Shown: positions 19,432-28,028, counted from the stretch's first letter. The stretch: 64,000 bases of DNA from Streptomyces sp. Isolate_45 (GCF_024721315.2 NZ_JANFAK020000018.1:16681-80680); one strand, 5' to 3'. Program-made: numbers and translations. The notes: a model not told the origin generated them from the letters alone.

Positions 19432-19986
19432 ATGCGACAGCGCCCCCTCCCCGGTACCACCGGACTCGTCCGCGCCATGAGCCTGCTGGGCGATCCGGTG
19501 CTCCATTCCGCCTGCGCGGAGGTCACCGCCTTCGGCCCGGAGCTCGACCGGCTCATCGAGGACATGTTCGCGACGATGTACGCGGCCCAGGGCGTCGGCC
19601 TCGCCGCGAACCAGGTCGGCGTCGCGCAGCGCGTCTTCGTCTACGACTGCCCGGACGACGAGGACGTGCGCCACGTCGGGCACGTCGTCAACCCGCGTCT
19701 GGTGGAGGCCGACGGGGGCGAGTACCGCGGTCCCGAGGGTTGTCTGTCCCTGCCCGGATTGGAGGCGGGAACCGTGCGCCACGACCGCGCGGTCGTCGAG
19801 GGCGTCACCTCCGACGGGTCGCCCGTGCGGATCGAGGGCACCGGGTTCTTCGCCCGCTGCCTCCAGCACGAGTGCGACCACCTCGACGGCACGGTCTACG
19901 CGGACCGGGTGACCGGGCTGCGGGCCGGTCGGTTGCGGCGGGCGATCCGCAAGGCCCCGTGGAGCGCACGGGAACAGCGCGGCTGA
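19432..19986 (+). CDS. def: Peptide deformylase
   Basis: The 184-residue iron/zinc hydrolase removes the N-formyl group of nascent proteins. All three motifs are exact: GVGLAANQ (I), EGCLSLP (II, metal Cys) and HECDH (III, metal His and catalytic Glu). The ATG at 19432 is used because the normal N-terminal helix precedes motif I by the usual distance. No Shine-Dalgarno sequence precedes it (TACCCTTACGGCC), and a -10-like TACCCT sits about 8 bp upstream, so the mRNA may be nearly leaderless. Divergent from murT. Confidence 0.95.
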   Translation: MRQRPLPGTTGLVRAMSLLGDPVLHSACAEVTAFGPELDRLIEDMFATMYAAQGVGLAANQVGVAQRVFVYDCPDDEDVRHVGHVVNPRLVEADGGEYRGPEGCLSLPGLEAGTVRHDRAVVEGVTSDGSPVRIEGTGFFARCLQHECDHLDGTVYADRVTGLRAGRLRRAIRKAPWSAREQRG

Positions 19987-20028
19987 GCCGGGTCCGCCGG
20001 CCGGGCCCGGCCCCGGTGTGGCGGTCCG

Positions 20029-20673
20029 TCAGAAGCCGGGGCCGTCCGCGCGGTTGCCCGCGGTGGCCAACCGGCCCCACAGCAGGTCGGTGAGGCCCGC
20101 GACCAGTTCGGCCCTGTCGCAGGGGCGCTCGCCGAGCCACCAGTCCCCGGCCGCGTGCATCATGCCGACGATGCCGTGGCCCCAGATCCGGGCCAGGCGC
20201 TCGCCGCCGGGGCCGAGGTCGACCCGTTCGCCGACCACCTGGGCCAGTTCCTCGCCGAGGCGGCGCAGCAGCGGGGCCGAGTGCAGGCCGACGTCGAAGC
20301 CCCGCTCGGGGCTCTGCGAGTCCTCGGCCGGGTGCATCAGGAAGCGGTAGACCTGGGGGCGGGCCTCGATGGCGGCGAGGTAGGTGTCGAGGGTGGCCTC
20401 GACCCGCCGGCGCCGTTCGGCGGGGGCGTCCAGCGCGGCCCGCAGCGAGTCCAGGAGCGCGTCGGTGTGCCGGACGGCGAGGGCCTGGTAGAGCCCCGCC
20501 TTGTCCCCGAAGTGCCGGTAGAGGATCGGCTTCGTGATGCCGGCCTCGGCCGCGATGGCGTTCATGGAGGCCTTCGGGCCGTCCCGGAGTACGACGCGGT
20601 CGGCCGCTTCCAGCAGCTCCCGACGGCGGCGGTCCGCCGCTCCCGGCTCGCCGGCCTGCTGAGTGGTCTGCAT
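20029..20673 (-). CDS. TetR-family regulator, probably of the divergent acyl-CoA dehydrogenase
   Basis: The 214-residue protein has an N-terminal TetR helix-turn-helix (about residues 15-60: RRRELLEAADRVVL...AIAAEAGITKPILYRHFGDKAGLY) and a helical ligand domain. The start ATG (MQTTQQAGEPGAAD) has GGAGAG 12 bases upstream. It is divergent from an acyl-CoA dehydrogenase gene, and the shared region contains two TTAC...GTAA palindromes, so it is likely an acyl-CoA- or fatty-acid-responsive repressor of that gene and itself. The ligand is an inference. Confidence 0.9.
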   Translation of the reverse strand: MQTTQQAGEPGAADRRRRELLEAADRVVLRDGPKASMNAIAAEAGITKPILYRHFGDKAGLYQALAVRHTDALLDSLRAALDAPAERRRRVEATLDTYLAAIEARPQVYRFLMHPAEDSQSPERGFDVGLHSAPLLRRLGEELAQVVGERVDLGPGGERLARIWGHGIVGMMHAAGDWWLGERPCDRAELVAGLTDLLWGRLATAGNRADGPGF

Positions 20674-20760
20674 GACGTGTTTCTCTCCCCGCCCTTGCGA
20701 TGTGCGTGACGCCCACGCAACGTAACACCCCGCACACCCTGGCGACCGAACCGGCGGCGC

Positions 20761-20820
20761 TTGACAGTGCTTACCGGCCGGTAACAGACTGTGGCCATTG
20801 TTGGGGTTACCGACAGTAAC
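20761..20820 (+). promoter_or_regulatory. Promoter of the acyl-CoA dehydrogenase with two candidate TetR operators
   Basis: A consensus -35 TTGACA (20761-20766) is followed after 18 bp by CAGACT as a possible -10. The spacer contains the perfect 14-bp palindrome TTACCGGCCGGTAA (20771-20784). A second inverted repeat GTTAC-CGACA-GTAAC lies at 20806-20820. Both share TTAC/GTAA half-sites, and binding there would block the promoter. Confidence 0.6.
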
Positions 20821-20855
20821 TTCGTTGGTGGCCACGTGAGACAGCTGGAGGGGAC

Positions 20856-22085
20856 ATGGCGGAGTTCACCATGGAGCTCAACGACGACCAGAAGCAGGTG
20901 CGCGATTGGATCCACGGCTTCGCCGCCGACGTGATCCGCCCCGCGGCCGCCGAATGGGACGAGCGCGAAGAGACTCCGTGGCCCGTCATCCAGGAGGCGG
21001 CCAAGGTCGGCATCTACTCCCTGGACTTCTACGCCCAGCAGTTCTTCGACCCCACCGGCCTCGGCATCCCGATGGCGATGGAGGAGCTCTTCTGGGGCGA
21101 CGCGGGCATCGCCCTGTCGATCGTCGGCACCGGCCTCGCGGCCATCGGCGTCGTCGCCAACGGCACCGAGGAGCAGATCGGCACCTGGATTCCCCAGATG
21201 TACGGCACCCCCGACGACGTCAAGGTCGCCGCCTTCTGCTCCTCCGAGCCGGACGCGGGCTCCGACGTCGGCGCGATGCGCACCCGCGCGGTGTACGACC
21301 AGGCCAAGGACGAGTGGGTGCTGAACGGCACCAAGACCTGGGCGACCAACGGCGGCATCGCCAACGTCCACATCGTGGTGGCCGTGGTCGACCCCGAACT
21401 CGGGACCAAGGGGCACGCCTCGTTCATCGTGCCGCCCGGCACCCCGGGGCTCTCGCAGGGGCAGAAGTTCAAGAAGCACGGCATCCGCGCCTCGCACACC
21501 GCGGAAGTGGTCCTGGAGGACTGCCGGATCCCGGGCTCCTGCCTGCTCGGTGGCAAGGACAAGCTGGACGAGCGGCTCGCACGGGCCCGCGAGCGGGCGG
21601 CGGCGGGCGGCGGCGAGAGGGTGAAGAACGCCGCGATGGCCACCTTCGAGGCCTCCCGGCCCGCGGTCGGCGCGATGGCCGTCGGCACGGCCCGCGCGGC
21701 GTACGAGGTGGCCCTGGACTACGCGAAGACCCGTACCCAGTTCGGCCGCCCGATCATCGACAACCAGGGCGTCGCCTTCCAGCTCGCCGACATGCGCACG
21801 CAGATCGACGCGGCCCGGCTGCTGGTGTGGCGGGCGTCCTGGATGGCGGTCGCGGGCAAGCCGTTCACCTCGGCGGAGGGCTCGATGTCCAAGCTGTTCG
21901 CGAGCGAGGCGTGCAAGAAGGTCACCGCGCAGGCCGTCCAGATCCTCGGCGGCAACGGGTTCACGCGCGAGTACCCGGTGGAGCGGATGCACCGGGACAG
22001 CGCGATCTACACGATCTTCGAGGGGACCAGCGAGATCCAGCGGCTGGTGATCGCGAGGACGCTCTCCGGGATGCCCATCCGCTAG
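20856..22085 (+). CDS. Acyl-CoA dehydrogenase (FadE type)
   Basis: The 409-residue FAD enzyme carries out the first step of beta-oxidation. It has an N-terminal helical domain, the FAD-binding FCSSEPDAGSDVGAM and WATNGG segments (about residues 125-170), RTQFGRPIIDNQ and ILGGNGFTREYPVERMHRD. The catalytic base is the Glu in IFEGTSEIQR near the C-terminus. The ATG has GGAGGGGAC directly upstream. Acyl-chain preference cannot be read. Its stop overlaps that of the convergent SRPBCC gene by 4 bp. Confidence 0.95.
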   Translation: MAEFTMELNDDQKQVRDWIHGFAADVIRPAAAEWDEREETPWPVIQEAAKVGIYSLDFYAQQFFDPTGLGIPMAMEELFWGDAGIALSIVGTGLAAIGVVANGTEEQIGTWIPQMYGTPDDVKVAAFCSSEPDAGSDVGAMRTRAVYDQAKDEWVLNGTKTWATNGGIANVHIVVAVVDPELGTKGHASFIVPPGTPGLSQGQKFKKHGIRASHTAEVVLEDCRIPGSCLLGGKDKLDERLARARERAAAGGGERVKNAAMATFEASRPAVGAMAVGTARAAYEVALDYAKTRTQFGRPIIDNQGVAFQLADMRTQIDAARLLVWRASWMAVAGKPFTSAEGSMSKLFASEACKKVTAQAVQILGGNGFTREYPVERMHRDSAIYTIFEGTSEIQRLVIARTLSGMPIR

Positions 22086-22573
22086 CCGCGGCCGGAACGG
22101 GTCCCGGGGCCGGGGCGGGGGGAGAGGAGGCGGGTCAGGGCTCGGGTGAACACGAGGCGGCCCGCCACCACCGTCAGCGGATCGAGGAGGCGCGGGAGGC
22201 CGCGCACCCGCAGGTCCTCGCGCCAGTGGGCCTCCGTCCCCCCGGAGGGCAGCGGGCGGACCTCGATCTCCGCCCAGCCCGTCACCGCCCGCCCGCGCTT
22301 CTCCAACCGGACGAGTCCGGCGGAAGGGGGCGCGGGGGGCTGCCAGCGCACCACTTCCATCGTGTCGTCGAACGTGATCCTGCCCACCCCCGTGCGCGCC
22401 GTGAACCGCGTCCCGACGTGCGTCGGGGGCTCCGTTTCGATGATCGTCCGGGTGAGCGGAACCTGTGCGCCGTGGCGTTCCCAGTCCGTGAGCCGCCGCC
22501 AGGCCTCGGCCGGTGGGAGCGGAGTGCGGTGAATGATCCGGATAGCGGGCATGAGCGCATGGTAAGCGGGCAT
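22082..22573 (-). CDS. SRPBCC (polyketide cyclase/dehydrase-like) protein
   Basis: The 163-residue START/Bet v1-fold protein begins with the usual IRIIHRTPLPPAEAWRRLTDWERHGAQVPLT strand-helix and has alternating strands (VGTRFTARTGVG, TEAHWREDL, GGRAVTGWAEIEV-type) and a C-terminal helix. Such proteins bind hydrophobic ligands; this one has no obvious catalytic motif. The start is uncertain: the ATG at 22573 has AGGGTG upstream, while the ATG at 22552 begins exactly at the domain. It converges on the acyl-CoA dehydrogenase with overlapping stop codons. Confidence 0.75.
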   Translation of the reverse strand: MPAYHALMPAIRIIHRTPLPPAEAWRRLTDWERHGAQVPLTRTIIETEPPTHVGTRFTARTGVGRITFDDTMEVVRWQPPAPPSAGLVRLEKRGRAVTGWAEIEVRPLPSGGTEAHWREDLRVRGLPRLLDPLTVVAGRLVFTRALTRLLSPRPGPGTRSGRG

Positions 22574-22708
22574 ACACACCCTGAACTGGACCACGAATAT
22601 GGGTTCCGTCCGGGGGCGGCGATCAGTAATACTCACCGCCACCGTGGATCGCGGATTCGACCGGGTGACCACCGGCCCTCCCGCCCCACTCTGCGAGGAG
22701 GTGCGCCA

Positions 22709-22894
22709 ATGTGCTCCCACCAGCCCCCCTGCCCGTCCGCCGACAGCGCCGATCACGACGCTGCCCGCACTGTGGCCTCCCACCCCGAGCAGGGCTGGAA
22801 CCTGCTCTGCAACGGCGTGGTGGTCTTCGACGACACCGGTGAACTGCTCCCCGAAGGCCGGACGGTGGAACCCCGTCGCCCGGCCCTGGTCTGA
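22709..22894 (+). CDS. DUF5999 family small protein, 61 aa
   Basis: MCSHQPPCPSADSADHDAAR at the N-terminus and GWNLLCNGVVVFDDTGELLP in the second half match the DUF5999 family, common in Streptomyces. The ATG is preceded by GAGGAGGTGCGCCA. The motif CxHQPPC gives two Cys and one His at the N-terminus, with one more Cys in the middle, so metal binding is possible but unproven. The function is unknown. It is followed after 13 bp by another tiny gene with its own GAGGAGG. Confidence 0.85.
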   Translation: MCSHQPPCPSADSADHDAARTVASHPEQGWNLLCNGVVVFDDTGELLPEGRTVEPRRPALV

Positions 22895-22907
22895 GCGAGG
22901 AGGCAGC

Positions 22908-23000
22908 ATGCGCCAGCAGCTGATCCGCAAGCCCGTCCCCAAGCCCGCCCCCCGAGACCTGGATCTGCGTACCCCGTCGGGCAGACCCCTCCCGTACTGA
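22908..23000 (+). CDS. Predicted 30-residue small protein
   Basis: The ATG at 22908 has a near-perfect ribosome site (GCGAGGAGG six bases upstream) directly after the DUF5999 stop. The product, starting MRQQLIRKPVPKPAPRDLDL and ending RPLPY, is basic and Pro-rich with no hydrophobic segment. Position and ribosome site argue that it is translated. It is too short for codon statistics, and no family is recognised. Confidence 0.6.
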   Translation: MRQQLIRKPVPKPAPRDLDLRTPSGRPLPY

Positions 23001-23037
23001 CGGGAGCCCCCGAGTTACGCCGCTCACCGGCTGCCGG

Positions 23038-25137
23038 TCAGCCGGTGGGCGCCGCCGTGCCGCCGAGGAACGCGCTCTCGTACGCCGCGTCCCCGATCGC
23101 CGCGCGGGCCTGCCGCTCGCCCTGGTCCCGCAGGGCCGTGAGCGAGGGCGATCCGCCCATCTGCGGCCTGCCCACCGTGCGCCACCAGGCGTGCCCGGTG
23201 CCCAGCAGCCGTGCGGCCAATTCCCCGTCGCCCAGGGCCGCGACCGCGGCCGCGAGGACGTCCAGGCCGAGCGCGATGCCGAAGCGGTCGCCCAGCAGCC
23301 GCTTGCCCGACAGCATGGACCGTACGTAACGGGCGGCCTCGCCGTGGTGGCCCAGTCCGAGCGCCGACACGGCCAGGATGTAGTCCGCGTAGGCCCGTAG
23401 CCACCGCTCGCCGAGCTCCGCGCAGGCCTCCCGCAGCGCGCGCGCCTCGTCGGCGGCCTCCTCGAAGCGCCCGAGGTCGCACAGGGCGTAGCCCGTGGCC
23501 AGCCGGCACAGCAGCCAACCCGTCCCGCTGGGACGCCCGCCGCGGCCCGCCCGGGCCCGGGGGCCGGCCAGGACGAGAGCCGTCTCCGGGTCGCCCGGCA
23601 TCAGGACCGACACCGCCCGCAGGTAGGCGGCGCGCAGCTCCCGCTCCGGGTCGGCGAGGGCGTCCGCCTCCCGGGTGCACCGCGCGCCCAGGTCCTGGGC
23701 GACGGCCATGTCGCCCTGGAGCAGGGCCGTCAGACCGAGCGCCCACAGCGCCTGGACGTGACCGGGCCCGTCCGGAGGACCCCCCTCCAGGGCCCGTTCC
23801 AGGAAGCCGCGGCCCTCGTGCACGTGCCCGCAGGCGAACCAGAAGAACCACATGGCACCGGCCATCTCCAGGGCGGCGTCGGGATCCGTGCCGAGCAGGT
23901 GGTCCAGGGACGTGCGCAGCTGCGCGTGCTCGGTGGTCATCCTGCGGTACCAGTCGACCTGGCCGGGTCCCATCCAGCCGCGTTCGGCGGCCTGGGAGAG
24001 GGCCGCGTACCAGTGGGCGTGCCGGTCCGCGAGGGTCCGTACCTCGTCCAGCTCGACCAGCCAGTCGTGGCCGAACTCGCGGATGGTGTCCAGCATCCGG
24101 TAGCGGGCGCCGGCCCCGCGCTCGTCGGAGCGCCGTACGACGGACTTCGCGACGAGGCCGGCCAGGATCCGCTCCACCCGGGACGCGGCCAGCGGACCGC
24201 CGGCGCACACGGCCCGGGCGGCGGCCACGTCGAAGTCCCCGGTGAAAACCGACAGTCGGGCCCACAGCAGCCGTTCCACGGGCTCGCACAGCTCGTGGCT
24301 CCAGCCGATGGCGGTGCGCATGGTCCGGTGTCGGGGCAGCAGCGCGGCCCGGGTGTCGGCGAGCAGGTCGAACCGCGCCCCCAGCCGCTGCGCCACCTGT
24401 TCCAGGGACCACAGCCGCATCCGGGCCCCGGCGAGCTCCAGGGCGAGCGGGATCCCGTCCAGGCGGCGGCACAGCTCGGCGGCGATCTCGGTCCGGCCGG
24501 GGTCCGCGAAGATCTCCGCGGCCCGCGCGTCGGCGGCCGTGGCGCGGGCCCGGAAGAGGGCCAGGGCGTCGCTGTCGGGGCCCTCGCAGGGCAGGGGCCG
24601 TACGTCGAGGACGGTCTCGCCGGGGGAGCCCAGTCGCTCGCGGGAGGTGGTCATGACCGTCAACCCGGGCGCGGACTGCAGGAGTTCGGCCACCAGGTGG
24701 CGGACCGCGGGGACCAGGTGTTCGCAGGTGTCGAGGACGAGCAGGAGTTCCTTGTCGGCCACCCAGGCGCACAGTTCCTCGTCGAGGGAGTGCGCGGAGT
24801 GGTCGGCGAGCCCGACGGCGTGGGCGACGGTCGTGGTGAGCAGTCCCGGGTCGCGCAGGGGGGAGAGTTCCACCCACCAGACGCCGTCGGGCCGGGCCTG
24901 GCGCCGGTCGGCGGCGGCCCGTAGGGCGAGGCGGGACTTGCCGACGCCGCCCACCCCGGTCAGGGTGATCAGCCTTCGATCGCCCAACAGTGTTCCGAGA
25001 GCGGTGAGTTCACCGTCCCGGCCGACGAAGCTCGCCGTTTCCGGCGGCAGGTTTCCCGGCACGGCGCCAGAGTCTGGCGCAGGGCCCCCGCCTGCGGAGT
25101 CTGCCTGATTGTCGTTGACCGAGTACTCACCGAACAC
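23038..25137 (-). CDS. AfsR/LuxR-like NB-ARC ATPase without DNA-binding domain
   Basis: The 699-residue STAND-type ATPase has P-loop LTGVGGVGKSRLALR (about residue 60), Walker B LLLVLDTCEHL, RLDGIPLALELAGARM (GxP-type NB-ARC motif), a winged-helix region around YRMLDTIREFG, then a long TPR-like helical half. Relatives in Streptomyces usually carry a SARP or LuxR DNA-binding domain at one end; neither is present here. The GTG start at 25137 has no ribosome site; a GTG at 25062 (VPGNLPPETASFVGRDGEL) is a plausible alternative and is directly preceded by a perfect palindrome. Confidence 0.8.
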   Translation of the reverse strand: MFGEYSVNDNQADSAGGGPAPDSGAVPGNLPPETASFVGRDGELTALGTLLGDRRLITLTGVGGVGKSRLALRAAADRRQARPDGVWWVELSPLRDPGLLTTTVAHAVGLADHSAHSLDEELCAWVADKELLLVLDTCEHLVPAVRHLVAELLQSAPGLTVMTTSRERLGSPGETVLDVRPLPCEGPDSDALALFRARATAADARAAEIFADPGRTEIAAELCRRLDGIPLALELAGARMRLWSLEQVAQRLGARFDLLADTRAALLPRHRTMRTAIGWSHELCEPVERLLWARLSVFTGDFDVAAARAVCAGGPLAASRVERILAGLVAKSVVRRSDERGAGARYRMLDTIREFGHDWLVELDEVRTLADRHAHWYAALSQAAERGWMGPGQVDWYRRMTTEHAQLRTSLDHLLGTDPDAALEMAGAMWFFWFACGHVHEGRGFLERALEGGPPDGPGHVQALWALGLTALLQGDMAVAQDLGARCTREADALADPERELRAAYLRAVSVLMPGDPETALVLAGPRARAGRGGRPSGTGWLLCRLATGYALCDLGRFEEAADEARALREACAELGERWLRAYADYILAVSALGLGHHGEAARYVRSMLSGKRLLGDRFGIALGLDVLAAAVAALGDGELAARLLGTGHAWWRTVGRPQMGGSPSLTALRDQGERQARAAIGDAAYESAFLGGTAAPTG

Positions 25138-25213
25138 GGTTGTATTGTGCGCGATCTTCTTTCGTGGCAGTGCCGTTCGGGTCGGATGGCCGCCCGGAAT
25201 TCCCCGGGCCGCG

Positions 25214-26179
25214 TCAGCCCGCGAGGACGACGCGCCGCTCCGCGGAGAAGGCGCCCCAGTTGCCGTCGGGCAGCCGGGCCCGGAGTTTCAACGTCCAGGC
25301 GGTGCCGGCCGGGTCGGTTGCCGTGAGGCGGTGCGTGGCCGGTCCGCCGGGCGCGGCGCCGGCGCCGAACTGGATGACGGTGACGGGCTGTCCGTTGACG
25401 TAGAGCTGGTACTCGGTGGTCGCCCGGCCGGTGTCCGGCGCGGTCCAGGACAGGTCCACGGCGCCGGTCGCCGCGGTCGCGGTGAACGCGGCGGGGGCGG
25501 TGCCGGGGCCCTGGGCGGGGTCGGCGGGGGTGGTCACGGCGACGGGCGGGCCGTCGGGGGAGGCGTTGTCGGAGCCGTCCCGCGCGCGGACGGTGAAGGT
25601 GTAGGAGGTGCCGGGCTGCAGCCCGTCGAGGGTGGTGGACGTCTCGCCGGGGCCGACCGTGTGGATCCGGACGCCGCCCTGGTGGACGTCGTAGGCGGTG
25701 ACGCCGGTGTCGTCGGTGGCCGCGGTCCAGGCGAGCCGGACCGTACGGGGCCCCTGGGCGCTGCCGGTGCCGGAGGGCGGGGCGGTGGGCGGCTGCCGGT
25801 CCTCGGCCCGCGCGGCCGGGGTGGTGGCGCGTGCGGGGGCGCTGAGGGCGGAGCGGTTCCCGGCGGCGTCGCGCGCCCGGACGGTGAAGTCGTAGGGCGT
25901 CCGCGGGGTGAGGCCGGTGATGTCGACCATGGTCTTGTCGGCGGGGAGGTCGCGGACCAGTTGCCCGGCCTGGAACACCTGGTACCCGGCCACGCCGTCG
26001 GCGGGCGCCGCCGCCTCCCACATCACGTGGACGGAGGTGGCGCTGCCGGCCTGGGCGGTGAGTCCGGCGGGTGCGCGCGGGGGCTCGGTGTCGCCGCCGG
26101 CGCATGCCGTCAGGGCGGCGAGGGTCAGGCAGAGGGCGAGCGCCGCCGGGAGGGGGCGCGGCGGGACGGTGCGTCGCAC
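25214..26179 (-). CDS. Lipoprotein with three fibronectin type III domains
   Basis: The 321-residue product has a signal peptide (VRRTVPPRPLPAALALCLTLAAL) ending in a lipobox LTAC, so it is lipid-anchored outside the cell. Three FN3 units follow (about residues 40-125, 135-220 and 232-320), each with the Trp of strand B (VHVMWEAA, VRLAWTAA, VDLSWTAP) and the YxF/VxVxARD strands. FN3 in actinobacteria commonly accompanies polysaccharide hydrolases; here there is no catalytic domain, so adhesion or scaffolding is the likely role. GTG start with AAGGAGG only three bases upstream. Confidence 0.85.
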   Translation of the reverse strand: MRRTVPPRPLPAALALCLTLAALTACAGGDTEPPRAPAGLTAQAGSATSVHVMWEAAAPADGVAGYQVFQAGQLVRDLPADKTMVDITGLTPRTPYDFTVRARDAAGNRSALSAPARATTPAARAEDRQPPTAPPSGTGSAQGPRTVRLAWTAATDDTGVTAYDVHQGGVRIHTVGPGETSTTLDGLQPGTSYTFTVRARDGSDNASPDGPPVAVTTPADPAQGPGTAPAAFTATAATGAVDLSWTAPDTGRATTEYQLYVNGQPVTVIQFGAGAAPGGPATHRLTATDPAGTAWTLKLRARLPDGNWGAFSAERRVVLAG

Positions 26180-26366
26180 GTGCCTCCTTCGTCTCCTCGT
26201 CGTCTCGTAAAGGTCTAGACATATATGGCACGTGCGGTGGTGGCCGGGCAAGCCCCCGGCGGCCGGAAATCGCCCGTGACGCAAGGGATTTGCCCGGGTC
26301 GAGGGGGTCCGGACCGCTGTGTCGACCGCGTTCCGATTCGGTTTCCCCCGTCCCCGTCTGGCACTA

Positions 26367-26383
26367 TTGCCATTTCTTTGCAA
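26367..26383. promoter_or_regulatory. Nur-type (nickel-responsive Fur family) operator
   Basis: TTGCCA-TTTCT-TTGCAA matches the reported Streptomyces Nur box tTGCaa-N5-ttGCAA at 11 of 12 defined positions. The flanking bases extend the symmetry (TATTGC...GCAATA, 26365-26385). It ends 34 bp before the chosen start of the solute-binding protein gene. Nur represses nickel uptake genes when nickel is sufficient, which fits the downstream importer. Confidence 0.8.
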
Positions 26384-26416
26384 TAACGGATGATCGTGAA
26401 CAAGGATGTGCGCAGC

Positions 26417-28018
26417 ATGACGGCCCGGACAGCACGGGGAGCGGCCGCGGTGACCCTGGCCGCCGTACTCATCACGGGCGTGGCCGCCTGTGCGAACCCG
26501 GCGGGCGGTTCCGGGGCGTCCGCCACGGCGGCCGACTCCGCGGTGGTCGGCATCGCGACCGAGCCGGAGACCCTCAGCCCGCTGCTGGGCTACGGCAAGG
26601 ACGGAAACTCCAAGGTCTTCGACGGGTTGCTCGCCCACGACGCCGACATGAGGCTCAAGCCCGCGCTGGCCGAGGCCCTGCCGGAGGTCTCCGCCGACGG
26701 CCGTACGTACACCTACAAGCTCCGCCAGGGCGTCAAGTTCAGCGACGGGGCGCCCTTCGGCGCCAAGGACGTCGTCTTCACCTACCGGACCATCCTCGAC
26801 CCGGCGACGAACAACGCGTCGCGGACCGAGCTGGACGCCGTCGAGAACGTCACCGCCCAGGGCGACGACCGGGTCGTCTTCACCCTGAAGTACCCCTACG
26901 CGCCCTTCGCCGAGCGGACGGTCCTGCCCATCGCCCCCGAGCACATCGCGGGCAAGCAGGACGTCAACAGCGGCGACTTCACCACCAAGCCCGTCGGCAC
27001 CGGACCGTACCTCCTCACCGGCTGGTCCCGCGGCGAGAAGATCACCTTCAAGGCCAACCCCTCCTACTGGGGCGGCGAGCCCGCGGTGAAGAAGTTCACC
27101 ATGGCCGTCATCAAGGACGACGACGTCCGCGCCACCCGACTGCGCTCCGGCGAACTGGACGCGGCCGTGCTGCCCCCGAACCTCGCCCGCGGCTTCGAGA
27201 AGGACCCGGCGCGCACCACCTACGCGGCCAAGTCCTTCGACTACCGCAACGTGACCCTCCCGACGCACCACAAGGTCACCGGTGACGTCGCTGTCCGGCA
27301 GGCGCTGGACATCGCCGTCGATCGGAAGACCATGGTCGACAAGCTCCTGGAGGGCGCCGGCAAGGCCGCCTACGGCCCGGTCCCGGTCGGCAGCCCCTGG
27401 TTCACCGCCGGTACCGAGCGCCCGTACGACCTGGACGGGGCGAAGAAGATCCTCGACGACGCCGGCTGGAAGGCCGGCGAGGACGGCATCCGCGTCAAGG
27501 ACGGGGTCCGCGCCGCCTTCCCGCTCTGGTACCCCTCCGGCGACAAGCTCCGCCAGGACCACGCCCTCACCTTCGCCTCCGACGCGAAGAAGGCCGGCAT
27601 CGAGGTCAGGACCGAGGCCGGGACCTGGGAGGTCATCGAGCCCCGCATGAAGACCGACGCCGTCCTCGCCGGCGGCGGCTCCCCGGCCGACCCCGACTTC
27701 GACCAGTACCTCCTGCTGACCTCCTCCCTCGGCGGCGACGGCTTCAACAACATGGCCCGGTACGACAACCCGACCGTCGACCGGGCGCTCGTCGAGGGCC
27801 GCAGGAGCGGCGACCCGGCCGTCCGCAAGAACGCGTACGACACCGTGCAGCGCGAACTCGTGAAGAACCCGGGCTACGTCTTCCTCACCCACATCGACCA
27901 CCTCTACGTCGTGAACGACAAGTGGGACGGCCCCACCACCCAGGTCGAGCCGCACGACCACGGTCTCGGCTCCGGCCCCTGGTGGAACGTGGAGACCTGG
28001 AAGCCGAAGCAGAAGTGA
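26417..28018 (+). CDS. nikA: Nickel/peptide ABC importer, solute-binding lipoprotein (NikA-like)
   Basis: The 533-residue family-5 extracytoplasmic binding protein has a signal peptide MTARTARGAAAVTLAAVLIT with lipobox VAAC and the domain from VVGIATEPETLSPLLGYGKDGNSKVFDGLL through YTYKLRQGVKFSDG, NPSYWGG and the C-terminal domain. The start is the ATG preceded by AAGGA; an ATG nine codons earlier (26390) is possible but sits almost against the operator. A Nur-type box at the promoter and the five-gene order point to nickel, rather than peptides, as substrate; the family alone cannot decide. The metal may be bound as a chelate. Confidence 0.85.
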   Translation: MTARTARGAAAVTLAAVLITGVAACANPAGGSGASATAADSAVVGIATEPETLSPLLGYGKDGNSKVFDGLLAHDADMRLKPALAEALPEVSADGRTYTYKLRQGVKFSDGAPFGAKDVVFTYRTILDPATNNASRTELDAVENVTAQGDDRVVFTLKYPYAPFAERTVLPIAPEHIAGKQDVNSGDFTTKPVGTGPYLLTGWSRGEKITFKANPSYWGGEPAVKKFTMAVIKDDDVRATRLRSGELDAAVLPPNLARGFEKDPARTTYAAKSFDYRNVTLPTHHKVTGDVAVRQALDIAVDRKTMVDKLLEGAGKAAYGPVPVGSPWFTAGTERPYDLDGAKKILDDAGWKAGEDGIRVKDGVRAAFPLWYPSGDKLRQDHALTFASDAKKAGIEVRTEAGTWEVIEPRMKTDAVLAGGGSPADPDFDQYLLLTSSLGGDGFNNMARYDNPTVDRALVEGRRSGDPAVRKNAYDTVQRELVKNPGYVFLTHIDHLYVVNDKWDGPTTQVEPHDHGLGSGPWWNVETWKPKQK

Positions 28019-28028
28019 GCCGACCCGC

